From Paraflavitalea devenefica (GTDB taxonomy: Bacteria > Bacteroidota > Bacteroidia > Chitinophagales > Chitinophagaceae), in the NCBI RefSeq assembly GCF_011759375.1, contig NZ_JAARML010000011.1, positions 1 through 64,000 on the forward strand: a stretch of DNA of 64,000 bases, read 5' to 3'. Below the pieces are notes generated by a model. It searched no databases and was not told where the DNA came from. It saw only the letters and a program-made list of their open reading frames with translations. The translations under genes were made by a program, and so were the position numbers. Positions 19,709-28,647 of this stretch are shown here, one piece after another (position 1 is the first letter of the stretch; each line of letters starts with the position of its first letter).

Positions 19709-20704
19709 ATGAAGCCTGTTATTGCCTTTGTTACCGGCGGGTACTCCACAGAAGCCGTAATTTCCTATAAAAGCGCTGTTACCATTGAAGCCAATATAGA
19801 TACCAGCAAATACGAAGTATTCAAAATTGATATTACCCCGGAAGGATGGTGGTATGAAACGGCCACCGGCCGCAAAATACCGGTAGACCGCAGCGATTTC
19901 TCTATCTCCGCCGATGGCCGGAAGGTCACTTTTGATGCCGCACTGATTGGTATTCATGGCACCCCGGGCGAAGACGGCAAGCTGCAGGGCTATTTTGATC
20001 TCCTGGGCATTCCCTATACTTCCTGTGATGCGGCCACCTCCGCACTCACCTTCAATAAACGCTATACAGTGGCCGTGGCAGCCTTTGCAGGCATTCATGT
20101 GGCTAAATCTTTGCATATCTTCCAGCACAGCCCGGTAAGCCCCGCGGATATCTTAAAGCAGCTCAGCCTGCCGGTATTCGTAAAACCCAATAATGGCGGC
20201 TCCAGCATTGGCATGAGTAAAGTGCACAAAGCCGATGACCTGGCCGCTGCCCTCGAAAAAGCCTTTAAGGAAGACGACCAGCTACTGATCGAGGAATTCA
20301 TTTCTGGCAGGGAATTTACAGTAGGTGTGTTCAAAACACCAGAAGAGATCATTGTGCTGCCAATTACCGAAGTTGTTACACATAATGACTTCTTCGATTA
20401 CGAAGCCAAATACCAGGGGAAGAATGACGAGATAACACCGGCCAAAATAGACGAGCAAATGGCCGATACCATTCGCAAAGCAGCCCGTAAGGTGTATGAG
20501 ATCCTCAATTGCCGGGGGGTAGTACGTATAGATTTCATTTACAATGAAGCTAAAAATGCACCCTATATGCTGGAAATCAATACTATACCAGGTCAAAGCG
20601 AGGCCAGTATCGTTCCCCAGCAGGTAAAGATAATGGGATGGACGCTGAAGGATTTCTATTCCTCCCTGATTGAGGATGCACTGACCAGGAGAACAAAAAA
20701 ATAA
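19709..20704 (+). CDS. ddl: D-alanine--D-alanine ligase
   Basis: This ATP-grasp enzyme joins two D-Ala with ATP to give the dipeptide that ends the peptidoglycan stem peptide; it acts in the cytoplasm. The 331-aa product has the N-terminal glycine loop (VTGGYSTEAVISYKS), the ATP-grasp loop KPNNGGSSIGMSKV, the EEFISGREFTVGV strand and the metal-binding end MLEINTIPGQSE. Length is normal. The ATG at 19709 starts MKPVIAFVTGG, which fits the family better than a possible TTG at 19685. A PASTA protein and a rhodanese follow on the same strand, so the three may be co-transcribed, although a 92-bp gap with word repeats follows ddl. Confidence 0.95.
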   Translation: MKPVIAFVTGGYSTEAVISYKSAVTIEANIDTSKYEVFKIDITPEGWWYETATGRKIPVDRSDFSISADGRKVTFDAALIGIHGTPGEDGKLQGYFDLLGIPYTSCDAATSALTFNKRYTVAVAAFAGIHVAKSLHIFQHSPVSPADILKQLSLPVFVKPNNGGSSIGMSKVHKADDLAAALEKAFKEDDQLLIEEFISGREFTVGVFKTPEEIIVLPITEVVTHNDFFDYEAKYQGKNDEITPAKIDEQMADTIRKAARKVYEILNCRGVVRIDFIYNEAKNAPYMLEINTIPGQSEASIVPQQVKIMGWTLKDFYSSLIEDALTRRTKK

Positions 20705-20737
20705 AGCAAGCGATAAGTTGTCAGCAAGCGTAAATTG

Positions 20738-20792
20738 CGGCAGCCATGCTGAATTCTGAATCCTGGATGCTGGATTCTGTATTTTAAATTCT
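20738..20792. repeat. Degenerate word repeat (GAATTCTG type) behind ddl
   Basis: The stretch is made of near-copies of GCTGAATTCTGAATCCTGGA-like words. A related stretch lies at 46783-46842 behind another gene. It contains no ORF and no clear hairpin. Confidence 0.6.
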
Positions 20793-20796
20793 ACAA

Positions 20797-21606
20797 ATGT
20801 TCAAATTCATTACGAAGCGACCACTGTGGCAGAACATACTGTTTGCTATCATCCTGGTCATTATCCTTATTTTCCTTTTTTTGCAATCTCTTAACCTGAT
20901 CACCAAACATGGCGATACGCTGGTGATCCCGTCTGTTACCGGCAGGTCTTTCGACGATGCCAAAAAGCTGCTGGAAGAGGAGGGATTTGAAGTGAAGATC
21001 CAGGATTCCATCTATAACGATACGGCCAAAGCCCTCGCTGTATTGCGCCAGTTTCCGGAAGGGGAAGCTATTGTAAAGGCAAACCGGATCGTTTACCTCA
21101 CCATCAACAGGGCAGTGCCGCCGGAAATTGAAATGCCCAACCTGGAAAGACTTACTTTCCGCAGTGCCGAGCTGGCCATCAAACAATATGGCCTTAAGCT
21201 GGAGGATACGGTCTATGAACCCAACTTTGCCAGGAACGCGGTATTGGAACAGCATTATAAAGGCCAGCGTATCAAGCCCGGTACCCGCTTACCCATGGGC
21301 AGTGGCATCACGTTGGTATTGGGTAATGGGCTGGGGCAGGAGCAGATCCCGGTGCCGGACCTCTTTGGAAAAACCTTTACAGAAGCCAAAGTATTGCTGG
21401 AATCCTATGGTTTCGGCGTGGGCGCCACGGTCTTTGAGTCGGGCGATAGCGCGAATGCTTATATTTTCAAACAACAGCCGGCACCTGTACAACCCGATGG
21501 CCGCCTCAATATGATACGCCAGGGACAGTCGATAGATATATGGCTGCAGGCTACCATGCCGGTAAGGGCAACAGCGCCGGACAGCACCACACAACAACCT
21601 CAATAA
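20797..21606 (+). CDS. PASTA-domain membrane protein
   Basis: The 269-aa product has a short cytoplasmic start, one membrane helix at about residues 14-32 and three PASTA domains outside (about 43-108, 110-180, 184-252), recognisable from VIPSVTGRSFDDAKKLLEEE, MPNLERLTFRSAELAIKQYG and VPDLFGKTFTEAKVLLESYG. PASTA domains bind peptidoglycan or muropeptides. There is no kinase or transpeptidase domain, unlike Firmicutes and actinobacterial PASTA proteins. The position after ddl supports a cell-wall role. The gene ends 17 bp before the rhodanese gene, which suggests co-transcription. The exact function is unknown. Confidence 0.85.
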   Translation: MFKFITKRPLWQNILFAIILVIILIFLFLQSLNLITKHGDTLVIPSVTGRSFDDAKKLLEEEGFEVKIQDSIYNDTAKALAVLRQFPEGEAIVKANRIVYLTINRAVPPEIEMPNLERLTFRSAELAIKQYGLKLEDTVYEPNFARNAVLEQHYKGQRIKPGTRLPMGSGITLVLGNGLGQEQIPVPDLFGKTFTEAKVLLESYGFGVGATVFESGDSANAYIFKQQPAPVQPDGRLNMIRQGQSIDIWLQATMPVRATAPDSTTQQPQ

Positions 21607-21623
21607 TTATCAATAACCAGTAT

Positions 21624-21932
21624 ATGCAGAACATTACAGCAGAAGAAGTAAAAGCACGTATGGATGCCGGTGAACAACTGAACCTGGTAGATGTACGGGA
21701 GCCACATGAACATGCTGATTTCAACATCGGAGGTACCTTATATCCCCTCGGAAAGATCATGACGATGATGGTAGATGAGCTGGAACCACTCAAAGAAACA
21801 GAAGTGATCGTTTACTGCCGCAGCGGCAACCGCAGCGGACAAGCAGCCATGATCCTCGACACACTCGGGTTCAAAGACACCAAGAACCTGGTAGGTGGCA
21901 TGATGGGCTGGGAAGGTAAATATGGTAGATAA
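21624..21932 (+). CDS. Rhodanese-like domain protein
   Basis: This is a single rhodanese domain of 102 aa. It has the active-site loop CRSGNRSGQAA with the persulfide-forming Cys, and the family start LVDVREPHEHADFNIGG. Single-domain rhodaneses carry sulfane sulfur for thiol metabolism; the substrate cannot be read from the sequence. No signal peptide is seen, so it is cytoplasmic. The ATG at 21624 is chosen because the domain begins directly after it; a longer frame from 21540 would overlap the PASTA gene. It lies 17 bp behind that gene. Confidence 0.88.
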   Translation: MQNITAEEVKARMDAGEQLNLVDVREPHEHADFNIGGTLYPLGKIMTMMVDELEPLKETEVIVYCRSGNRSGQAAMILDTLGFKDTKNLVGGMMGWEGKYGR

Positions 21933-21935
21933 TAT

Positions 21936-22529
21936 CTATAACCGGAACTTATACGGAATAAGCATCGGCACCCGCTTTTGATAGGCCTTATATTCGGCCC
22001 CAAACTCCCTGTGCAGTTTCTTTTCCTCCCACAGAGCGCCTATCCAGGTGTACAGGGTGATCATGCTGCAGGTGATGAGGTAGTGAAGCACGGGAAACAA
22101 GAGGAAGAACGACCACAATGCCAGCAAGGTGCCAAAATAAAGCGGATGTCTTACATACCGGTTCAGTCCCCGGGTTGCCAGGCCCATGTTGGATTGTTGC
22201 TGCGGAAACAGCACATCAATACCACTCAGGTAGAAAAAGTACCGGCGAATGCAGATACCCATAATGGTAAGACCGGCCAATGCCAGGATATTACCTGCGA
22301 TCTGTAATACCAGGGGTACACGCCACAACCAGGTGGCCGGTAATTGTAGTTCATAGATAACGATGGCTGCCAGCAGAAGCAGGGCAATGAAAGAATAGAT
22401 AAGCCGGTAATACGGGAAGTAAGTGCCCGACCTGCGTTCCACCCAACGTTTCCACCAATCGGCTGCCAGCAGGCTATGCGTAAGCCCGAAAAATATCCAT
22501 AGCCCTGCTAAATATAAGTAAGCTACCAT
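21936..22529 (-). CDS. NnrU/isoprenylcysteine methyltransferase-like membrane protein
   Basis: The 197-aa product has about five hydrophobic helices. A C-terminal region reads NRYVRHPLYFGTLLALWSFF, then EEKKLHREFGAEYKAYQKRV. The RHPLYFG and EEKxLxxxFGxxYxxYxxxV motifs are typical of the integral-membrane methyltransferase superfamily (ICMT/PEMT/NnrU), which binds S-adenosylmethionine near the C-terminus. The substrate is unknown. It converges on the rhodanese gene with only 3 bp between stops, and no terminator is visible there. The histidine kinase gene lies upstream on the same strand. Confidence 0.75.
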   Translation of the reverse strand: MVAYLYLAGLWIFFGLTHSLLAADWWKRWVERRSGTYFPYYRLIYSFIALLLLAAIVIYELQLPATWLWRVPLVLQIAGNILALAGLTIMGICIRRYFFYLSGIDVLFPQQQSNMGLATRGLNRYVRHPLYFGTLLALWSFFLLFPVLHYLITCSMITLYTWIGALWEEKKLHREFGAEYKAYQKRVPMLIPYKFRL

Positions 22530-22534
22530 TGGTC

Positions 22535-22573
22535 ATCCGTTAAGCGCTAATAGCTAAAGGCTAAAAGCTAACC
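22535..22573. repeat. Degenerate word repeat (GCTAATAGCTAAAGG type)
   Basis: Near-copies of the word GCTAAxxGCTAA lie directly behind the histidine kinase stop. Very similar words occur at 51886-51921 behind nrdA. Confidence 0.6.
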
Positions 22574-22574
22574 C

Positions 22575-23834
22575 CTACACTTTCACTGCCAGCGTACACC
22601 CATTGCCCGGTGCAGACAGGATCTCCATCTCCCCATTAAACACTTCAATACGGTTACGGATATTATTCAGGCCCATGCCCGGTTTACTTTGTAACGGGTC
22701 GAAGCCGGCGCCGTTGTCCTGTACGGTGAGCTGTACACGGTCATTGTAGTGCGCCAGGCGAATAACCACCGTAGTGGCATTGGCATGTTTCAGCACATTA
22801 TTCAGTTGCTCCTGTATAATGCGGTAAATAACCAGTTGCTTATTATCGGGTACCCGCGATTCATCAAAGCCTGCATGTTCTACCTTGAAATGGATCTCTT
22901 TTGCCTGCTGTATGTCGTCAATCAATTGGTACAGACTTTCCAGCAGGCTCTGCTCATTCAGGGCAGGAGGCAGCAGGGAACGGGAGAGGCCCCGGATCTC
23001 TTCAATGGTCTGTGTAATATAGCCGGAGCTTTTGCGCAATAATTCTTCCCGCATCTTCGGATTTACCAGCGCATGCTGAATGTACAGTTTAACAACGCCC
23101 AGCAACTGGTTGATATTATCGTGGAGTTCTTCCCCCAATTTCTTGCGTTCCGCTTCTTCTGCCTGTAATACACTTTGCGCCAGCTCATCCTTGTGTTTGG
23201 TTTGCGTTTCCACCAGTTGCTGTTGCAAAGCCCGTTGGTCCGTTACATCCTGCATGGCGCCTATCAGGCGGTATGGCCGTCCTGATTTATTGCGCAGGAT
23301 AAATCCACGGTCAAAAATGGTTTTATAAGAGCCGTCCTTACAGCGGAACCGGTATTCATCCTGCCATACGGTTCCACCCATATCCAACTTGGTATCAATG
23401 GTATCCAGCACGCGGTTCTTATCATCCGGGTGCAGGTTATTGGTCCACCAATGATAATTGTCCTGCAATTCATCGGCCGTATAGCCAAATAGTTCCTGTA
23501 AGGTGCGGTTGGTATAGCACTCTTTGGTGACCATATTGTAATCCCAGATCGCATCATTGGTAGCCATGCCCAGCAATTGGTTCCGTTCAAGTATCTCTTC
23601 CTGTTGCCGGTTGGCTCTCTCGATATCTCCATACAGTTTACGGCTTACCAGCCAAATGAGCAGCGCCGCCAGCACCATGAATAATATGCCCTTGTAATTC
23701 TGTAATCTATTGTAAGCATCCAGGTCATTATTGGTAAAGGTGAGGGTCAGGGAATCAGAAAACAATATCCAGGCGGTGCCGAATACAAGAAAGGCCAGTG
23801 AGAGTTTTACAGAGGAGGGCAGTGGATTTTTCAT
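22575..23834 (-). CDS. PAS-domain sensor histidine kinase, NarL/DegS type
   Basis: The 419-aa product has two membrane helices (about 10-28 and 49-66), a PAS fold of the PAS_3 kind (about 80-205, with WDYNMVTKECYTNRTLQELF), a short coiled coil, a HisKA_3 phosphoacceptor region around EEAERKKLGEELHDNINQLL with the His, and a HATPase domain (IIQEQLNNVLKHANA, DNGAGFD, GMGLNNI). Kinases of this class pass phosphate to LuxR-type regulators, but none is adjacent, so the partner is unknown. The ATG at 23834 is preferred because a longer frame from 23945 adds 37 residues with no family similarity. Confidence 0.88.
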   Translation of the reverse strand: MKNPLPSSVKLSLAFLVFGTAWILFSDSLTLTFTNNDLDAYNRLQNYKGILFMVLAALLIWLVSRKLYGDIERANRQQEEILERNQLLGMATNDAIWDYNMVTKECYTNRTLQELFGYTADELQDNYHWWTNNLHPDDKNRVLDTIDTKLDMGGTVWQDEYRFRCKDGSYKTIFDRGFILRNKSGRPYRLIGAMQDVTDQRALQQQLVETQTKHKDELAQSVLQAEEAERKKLGEELHDNINQLLGVVKLYIQHALVNPKMREELLRKSSGYITQTIEEIRGLSRSLLPPALNEQSLLESLYQLIDDIQQAKEIHFKVEHAGFDESRVPDNKQLVIYRIIQEQLNNVLKHANATTVVIRLAHYNDRVQLTVQDNGAGFDPLQSKPGMGLNNIRNRIEVFNGEMEILSAPGNGCTLAVKV

Positions 23835-24004
23835 AACAAAAGGCTCTGGACTACAATATTGCGAAAAAAATACCTGTATTCCATACCAATTATAGATTTC
23901 AGCATAAAAAAATACGCAGCCTGCTGCATACAATGCACCATCCACGCAGGATTTGCCAGCAACCAGTAACCAGCAACTTGTATTTCTTCCCCTATCTTTG
24001 CGCC

Positions 24005-25906
24005 ATGCATTACGTTTCTGTAGAGGGTCTTACCAAGTCATACGGTATCAAACCACTTTTTGAGAATATTTCATTCCACATAGAAGAAGGGGATAAAATA
24101 GCACTGGTCGCCAGGAATGGCAGCGGTAAATCCACCTTGCTCAAAATACTGGCCGGTAAAGAAACGGCCGATGAAGGAAAGGCGTGGATCAACAAGGAAG
24201 TGACCGTGGCCCTGTTCGACCAGGACCCTGTTTTCCAGGAGCATCTTTCCGTGCTGGACAATATTTTCCACCACAATCACCCCATCATCAACGCTATCAA
24301 GGAATATGAGGCTGTTAGTGAAGAAGGTACGCCGGAGCAGGTGAGTGAGGCCATTGTAAAAATGGATGAGTTGGGCGCCTGGGACTTCGATGCCAGTGTA
24401 AAGCAAATATTGGGAAAACTGAATATTCACCAGTTGAACCAACCCGCCGGCACCCTGTCGGGTGGGCAGCGCAAGCGGGTGGCCCTTGCCAAAACACTCA
24501 TAGATATCGGTTTTGAACACAAGCACGTATTGCTCATCATGGACGAGCCCACCAACCACCTCGATGTGGAAATGGTGGAATGGCTGGAGCATTACCTCAA
24601 CCAGCAGCATGTAACCTTACTGCTGGTAACCCACGACCGTTACTTCCTGGACAATGTGTGCGAAGAGATCTGGGAAATGGACCGCAGCGACCTGGTGGTA
24701 TACAAGGGTAGTTATGAGAACTACCTCGAAAAGAAAGCGGCCCGCATGGAAAGCGAAGCGGCCAGCATTGACAAGGCCCGCAATACTTATCGCCGTGAGC
24801 TGGAATGGATGCGCAAACAACCGAAGGCGCGCACCACCAAATCCAAAAGCCGGCAGGATGCCTTCTATGTAGTGGAATCCAAAGCCAAACAACGTATTGA
24901 AGAACAGAAGCTGCAGCTTGATGTGAAGATGAGCAGACTGGGGGGCAAGATCGCCGAACTGAAGAAAGTGTACAAGAGCTATGGCGAAAAGGTCATTATG
25001 AAAGGGTTTGACTACACATTCAAAAAAGGTGAGCGGGTAGGAGTGGTAGGTAAGAATGGGGTGGGCAAATCCACCTTTATCAATATCCTGCAGGGCATGG
25101 AGCAACCCGATAGCGGCAAGATCAATATTGGCGAGACAGTGATCTTTGGCAACTATTCACAGACAGGACTTATCATCAAGGACGACATGCGGGTGATAGA
25201 ATATGTAAAGAATATTGCGGAAAGTTTTCCCCTGGCCAGTGGCGGCTCTTTAAGCGCCTCCCAGTTCCTGGACCTTTTTCTCTTTCCACCCGATCAGCAA
25301 TACACGTATATCTCCAAACTGAGTGGGGGCGAAAAGCGGCGCCTGCACCTGCTCTCCATCCTCTTTCGCAATCCCAACTTCCTGGTGCTCGATGAGCCTA
25401 CCAACGACCTTGATCTGCCCACGCTGGCGGTACTGGAAAACTTCCTGAATGATTTCCAGGGTTGTCTGCTCATTGTGTCACACGACCGTTATTTCATGGA
25501 CAGGCTGGTAGATCACCTGTTTGTTTTTGAAGGCGATGGCGTGATCAGTGATTTCCCGGGCAACTATACCCAATACAGGATTGCAGAAAAAGAAAAGGAA
25601 GAGAAGCCGGAAGCTGCAAAACCAAAGCCTGATACCACTGCACGGCAAGCGCCGGCAGCGGCTGAAACCGGCGCCAAACCGGCAGAGAAAAGAAAACTGT
25701 CTTTTAAAGAGAAGCGGGAATTTGAGACCCTGCAGCAGGAAATAGCGGCCCTTGAAAAAGAAAGAGTAACAGTAACCGAAAAGCTCAACAGCGGCAGTGC
25801 GCCTTTTGACGAACTGCAGCAGTTATCCGTTCGCATAGGTGAGATCGCGGCCCTGCTGGATGAAAAAGAGCTGCGCTGGCTGGAATTAAGCGAAATTGAG
25901 GGATAG
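24005..25906 (+). CDS. ABC-F family ATPase (Uup-like)
   Basis: The 633-aa protein has two ATP-binding cassettes without membrane helices, the layout of ABC-F ribosome-associated factors. Cassette 1 has ARNGSGKSTLL, LSGGQRKRVALAK and IMDEPTNHLD; cassette 2 has GKNGVGKSTFI, LSGGEKRRLHLLS and VLDEPTNDLD. A basic linker between them (about 250-330) and a C-terminal Ala/Lys/Glu-rich region with a predicted coiled coil (about 540-633) resemble Uup. Family members ease translation stalls or resolve DNA structures. A TATCTTTG box at 23993-24000 ends only 4 bp before the ATG, so a transcript from it would be nearly leaderless. Confidence 0.92.
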   Translation: MHYVSVEGLTKSYGIKPLFENISFHIEEGDKIALVARNGSGKSTLLKILAGKETADEGKAWINKEVTVALFDQDPVFQEHLSVLDNIFHHNHPIINAIKEYEAVSEEGTPEQVSEAIVKMDELGAWDFDASVKQILGKLNIHQLNQPAGTLSGGQRKRVALAKTLIDIGFEHKHVLLIMDEPTNHLDVEMVEWLEHYLNQQHVTLLLVTHDRYFLDNVCEEIWEMDRSDLVVYKGSYENYLEKKAARMESEAASIDKARNTYRRELEWMRKQPKARTTKSKSRQDAFYVVESKAKQRIEEQKLQLDVKMSRLGGKIAELKKVYKSYGEKVIMKGFDYTFKKGERVGVVGKNGVGKSTFINILQGMEQPDSGKINIGETVIFGNYSQTGLIIKDDMRVIEYVKNIAESFPLASGGSLSASQFLDLFLFPPDQQYTYISKLSGGEKRRLHLLSILFRNPNFLVLDEPTNDLDLPTLAVLENFLNDFQGCLLIVSHDRYFMDRLVDHLFVFEGDGVISDFPGNYTQYRIAEKEKEEKPEAAKPKPDTTARQAPAAAETGAKPAEKRKLSFKEKREFETLQQEIAALEKERVTVTEKLNSGSAPFDELQQLSVRIGEIAALLDEKELRWLELSEIEG

Positions 25907-26012
25907 TCAAAAAGACCGAAAGTAGGCAAGTCCGTGCTGTATTTTTTCCCGTCTTTCCGCCTTTCCGGCAATGCTTTTCCATCAGTGGCAAGTAAATCAA
26001 CCTGCGTTCTCC

Positions 26013-26020
26013 TATTTTTG
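26013..26020 (+). promoter_or_regulatory. Putative -7 box TATTTTTG of M28 peptidase gene
   Basis: The site matches the Bacteroidota -7 consensus TAnnTTTG and lies 29 bp before the ATG. No good -33 TTG is seen. Confidence 0.4.
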
Positions 26021-26049
26021 GCCTCCTAAACAAAAACCAACATTATAAC

Positions 26050-27585
26050 ATGAGAAAACTATGTCTGGTGATGGCATTGGTGGCGCCATGTGGCATCATG
26101 GCCCAGAAAGCTGCCAATCCGGTTACCTACGCCAATAGCATTACAGCGGAAGACCTTAAAAAGCACCTCTATATTGTGGCAGGCGCCGAAATGGAAGGCC
26201 GTGAAACAGCTACCGAAGGGCAACGCAAAGCAGCCGCTTATATTGAGAACTATTTCAAACAACTGGGCCTGGCGCCTGGCATTAATGGCGGCTATCAGCA
26301 AGCCTTTTCAGTTTACCAGGACTCACTGGTAAAAGCGTCTATAGACATAAACGGCAAAAAGTTCCTGCCTTTTGCCGATTTCGGCGTTACGCTATCCTCC
26401 GCCAATTCCTCATCCTTCATGGCCAGTGAAGTGGTATTTGTAGGTTATGGTATCAGCGATTCTGCCCGCGATGATTACAAAGGCATTGATGCAAGGGGTA
26501 AGATCGTGCTCATACTGGCCGGTACGCCACCTGCTACCCAACAACCTGCTGCCGGCCAGCGTCGTGGTTTTGGCGTCTCTCCGGTGATTGATGCCGCGCT
26601 GAGGCATGGCGCCGCTGCGGTATTCCAGGTGCAACCCGGCTTTCCCCGCAGAGCAGGTGCAACAAAAGGGAACATGTACGTAGGTGGCTTCCGGAAAACC
26701 ATCTATCCCAACCTGTACGGCATTTCTGATCAGGTAGCTGAAAGCATTATGGGGGCAGATTATGCCGCCGCCAAAGAAGCGATGAAAGCGGGTAATCCAC
26801 AGGCCAAAGTATATGCTGCCAATGTATTGGTTGATTTTAGCAAAGCCATCGTGGAAATGCAAAGCACCAATGTGATCGGCTTCCTCGAAGGCTCTGATAA
26901 GAAAGACGAATATGTATTCCTGACAGCCCACTATGACCACATTGGTAAAACAGCGGCCGGTGTTATCAATTATGGCGCTGATGACGATGGTTCAGGAACA
27001 GTGAGCATCCTTGAACTGGCCGAAGCTTTTGTAAAGGCCAAGGCTGCCGGTAAAGGTCCCCGCCGCTCCATTGTATTCATGACAGTGTCTGGCGAAGAAA
27101 AAGGACTGTGGGGCTCTGCTTATTATGGTGATCACCCGGTATACCCGCTGGAGAAAACCACGGTAGACCTCAATATAGATATGATCGGTCGTATTGATCC
27201 CAAGCGTAAGGTGGGCGATTCCACCAACTATGTGTATGTAGTGGGTGATGATAAGCTCAGCTCCGACCTTCGCCCTATCAGTGAAGCGATGAACAAGAAA
27301 TACACGAAGCTGGAACTGGATTATAAATTCAATGATCCTAAGGATACGGAGCGTATTTATTACCGTAGCGACCATTACAATTTTGCCCGCAAAGGTGTGC
27401 CCATCATTTTCTATTTCAATGGCACCCATGCCGATTATCACCGTCCCGGTGATACCCCCGATAAGATCAATTATAGCCTGATGGCGAAAAGGGCCCAACT
27501 GGTCTTCTTTACCGCCTGGGACATGGCCAACCGTAACGATATGCTGAAAAGGGACATCCCCCTCGATCCAAACGCTGTACGTTAA
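26050..27585 (+). CDS. Secreted M28 family aminopeptidase
   Basis: The 511-aa product begins with a signal peptide (MRKLCLVMALVAPCGIMAQ). A protease-associated-like insert is followed by the zinc peptidase domain. The two-zinc ligands are visible: TAHYDHIG, the bridging Asp in YGADDDGSGT, the catalytic Glu pair in VSGEEKGLWG, Asp in LNIDMIGRID and His in YRSDHYNFARKGVP. Family members remove N-terminal residues from peptides outside the cytoplasm. The length is normal for the Bacteroidota form with the PA-like insert. A strong hairpin terminator follows directly. Confidence 0.92.
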   Translation: MRKLCLVMALVAPCGIMAQKAANPVTYANSITAEDLKKHLYIVAGAEMEGRETATEGQRKAAAYIENYFKQLGLAPGINGGYQQAFSVYQDSLVKASIDINGKKFLPFADFGVTLSSANSSSFMASEVVFVGYGISDSARDDYKGIDARGKIVLILAGTPPATQQPAAGQRRGFGVSPVIDAALRHGAAAVFQVQPGFPRRAGATKGNMYVGGFRKTIYPNLYGISDQVAESIMGADYAAAKEAMKAGNPQAKVYAANVLVDFSKAIVEMQSTNVIGFLEGSDKKDEYVFLTAHYDHIGKTAAGVINYGADDDGSGTVSILELAEAFVKAKAAGKGPRRSIVFMTVSGEEKGLWGSAYYGDHPVYPLEKTTVDLNIDMIGRIDPKRKVGDSTNYVYVVGDDKLSSDLRPISEAMNKKYTKLELDYKFNDPKDTERIYYRSDHYNFARKGVPIIFYFNGTHADYHRPGDTPDKINYSLMAKRAQLVFFTAWDMANRNDMLKRDIPLDPNAVR

Positions 27586-27591
27586 TACTAT

Positions 27592-27642
27592 AAAATGTAA
27601 ATGGTGGGTCGCCTTCCAAAGGCGGCTCACCATTTACATTTT
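27592..27642. terminator. Bidirectional hairpin terminator
   Basis: A perfect 15-bp inverted repeat (AAAATGTAAATGGTG at 27592-27606 and its complement at 27628-27642) encloses a second GC-rich stem. It lies between the convergent peptidase and methyltransferase genes and has A/T tracts on both ends, so it can serve both. Confidence 0.85.
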
Positions 27643-27647
27643 GTCTT

Positions 27648-28625
27648 TTACTTCCCCGCAGAGTCTCCCGAAGGGGACGCTGCGGTTATCTTATAACACC
27701 ACCTGAACAACTTCCCCTGAAAATCAAACGGCGTGGTAGCTTTCGTAATATCCCGGATAGAAGAGCTATGGATCTTTTCCTGCTCCATCACAAAGCGCCG
27801 GTAATTGGTGCTGAAATAGATCACACCACCGGGAGAAACCGCCCGCAAAGTTTTATTCAACAGCTCCGCATGATCGCGTTGTATGTCCAGGAAATCCACC
27901 ATCCGCTTACTATTGCTGAAGGTGGGTGGGTCCATGATCACCAGGTCGAAAGAGTGGGGTGATAAAGTATCGAGGTATTGCTTTACATCGGCATGTACAT
28001 AAAAATGCTTTTGGGGATCATACAGGTTATTGAGCTGCATATTCTCTTCTCCCCACTTCAGGTAAGTTTTGGAAAGATCTACAGAGGTAACAGAAGCGGC
28101 GCCACCGGCGGCGGCATATACGGAGAAAGAGGCCGTATAACAGAAAAGGTTCAATACCCTTTTATTGGTTGCTTCTTCACGCACCAGGCCCCGGGTAATG
28201 CGGTGGTCCAGGAATAACCCGGTATCGAGGTAGTCAGACAGGTTGACTTTAAACGTAAGCCCTGCTTCTTTGGCGGTGAAAAAAGCTTCTTCTGTAGCTA
28301 CCCGCTGGTATTGTCCCAGGCGGCCCTGCTTGCGCTGACGTTGTTTGATATACACATTCTCCGAAGGAAGCTCCAGTATCTCACTGATCACCTGTATACA
28401 ATCTTCCAGCCATTGTTCATGTTCTTCCTCCGTCAGGGAGTGGCGGCGTTTATATTCGGCGAGGTAAATATTTTCTTCATAGATCTCAATACAAAAAGGG
28501 AATTCGGGCAGGTCATGATCGTACACCCGGTAGCAGGTAATGCCTTGCCGGCGGGCCTGTTTACCAATATGCCGGTACACCTTCGTAAGCCGGTTCCTGA
28601 ACATTTCGAATTTATCAGTAGACAT
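27648..28625 (-). CDS. RlmK-type 23S rRNA (guanine-N7) methyltransferase, stand-alone
   Basis: The 325-aa product matches the C-terminal half of E. coli RlmL/RlmKL, which methylates N7 of G2069 in 23S rRNA. Visible matches are MFRNRLTKVYRH, GITCYRVYDHDLPE, the QGRLGQYQ loop, NLSDYLDTGLFLDHRITR, the SAM-binding LNLFCYTASFSVYAAAGGA and the catalytic MDPPTFSNSKRM. The N-terminal THUMP and RlmL (N2-G2445) domains are absent, so only the RlmK activity is expected. The ATG at 28625 fits the family start. Confidence 0.85.
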   Translation of the reverse strand: MSTDKFEMFRNRLTKVYRHIGKQARRQGITCYRVYDHDLPEFPFCIEIYEENIYLAEYKRRHSLTEEEHEQWLEDCIQVISEILELPSENVYIKQRQRKQGRLGQYQRVATEEAFFTAKEAGLTFKVNLSDYLDTGLFLDHRITRGLVREEATNKRVLNLFCYTASFSVYAAAGGAASVTSVDLSKTYLKWGEENMQLNNLYDPQKHFYVHADVKQYLDTLSPHSFDLVIMDPPTFSNSKRMVDFLDIQRDHAELLNKTLRAVSPGGVIYFSTNYRRFVMEQEKIHSSSIRDITKATTPFDFQGKLFRWCYKITAASPSGDSAGK

Positions 28626-28647
28626 GGGGGCAAAGATAGGTCACTCA

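Noticed and set aside
19706..20596. Minus-strand ORFs of 60-140 codons opposite ddl
   Set aside because: They are shadows of a clearly coding ATP-grasp gene.
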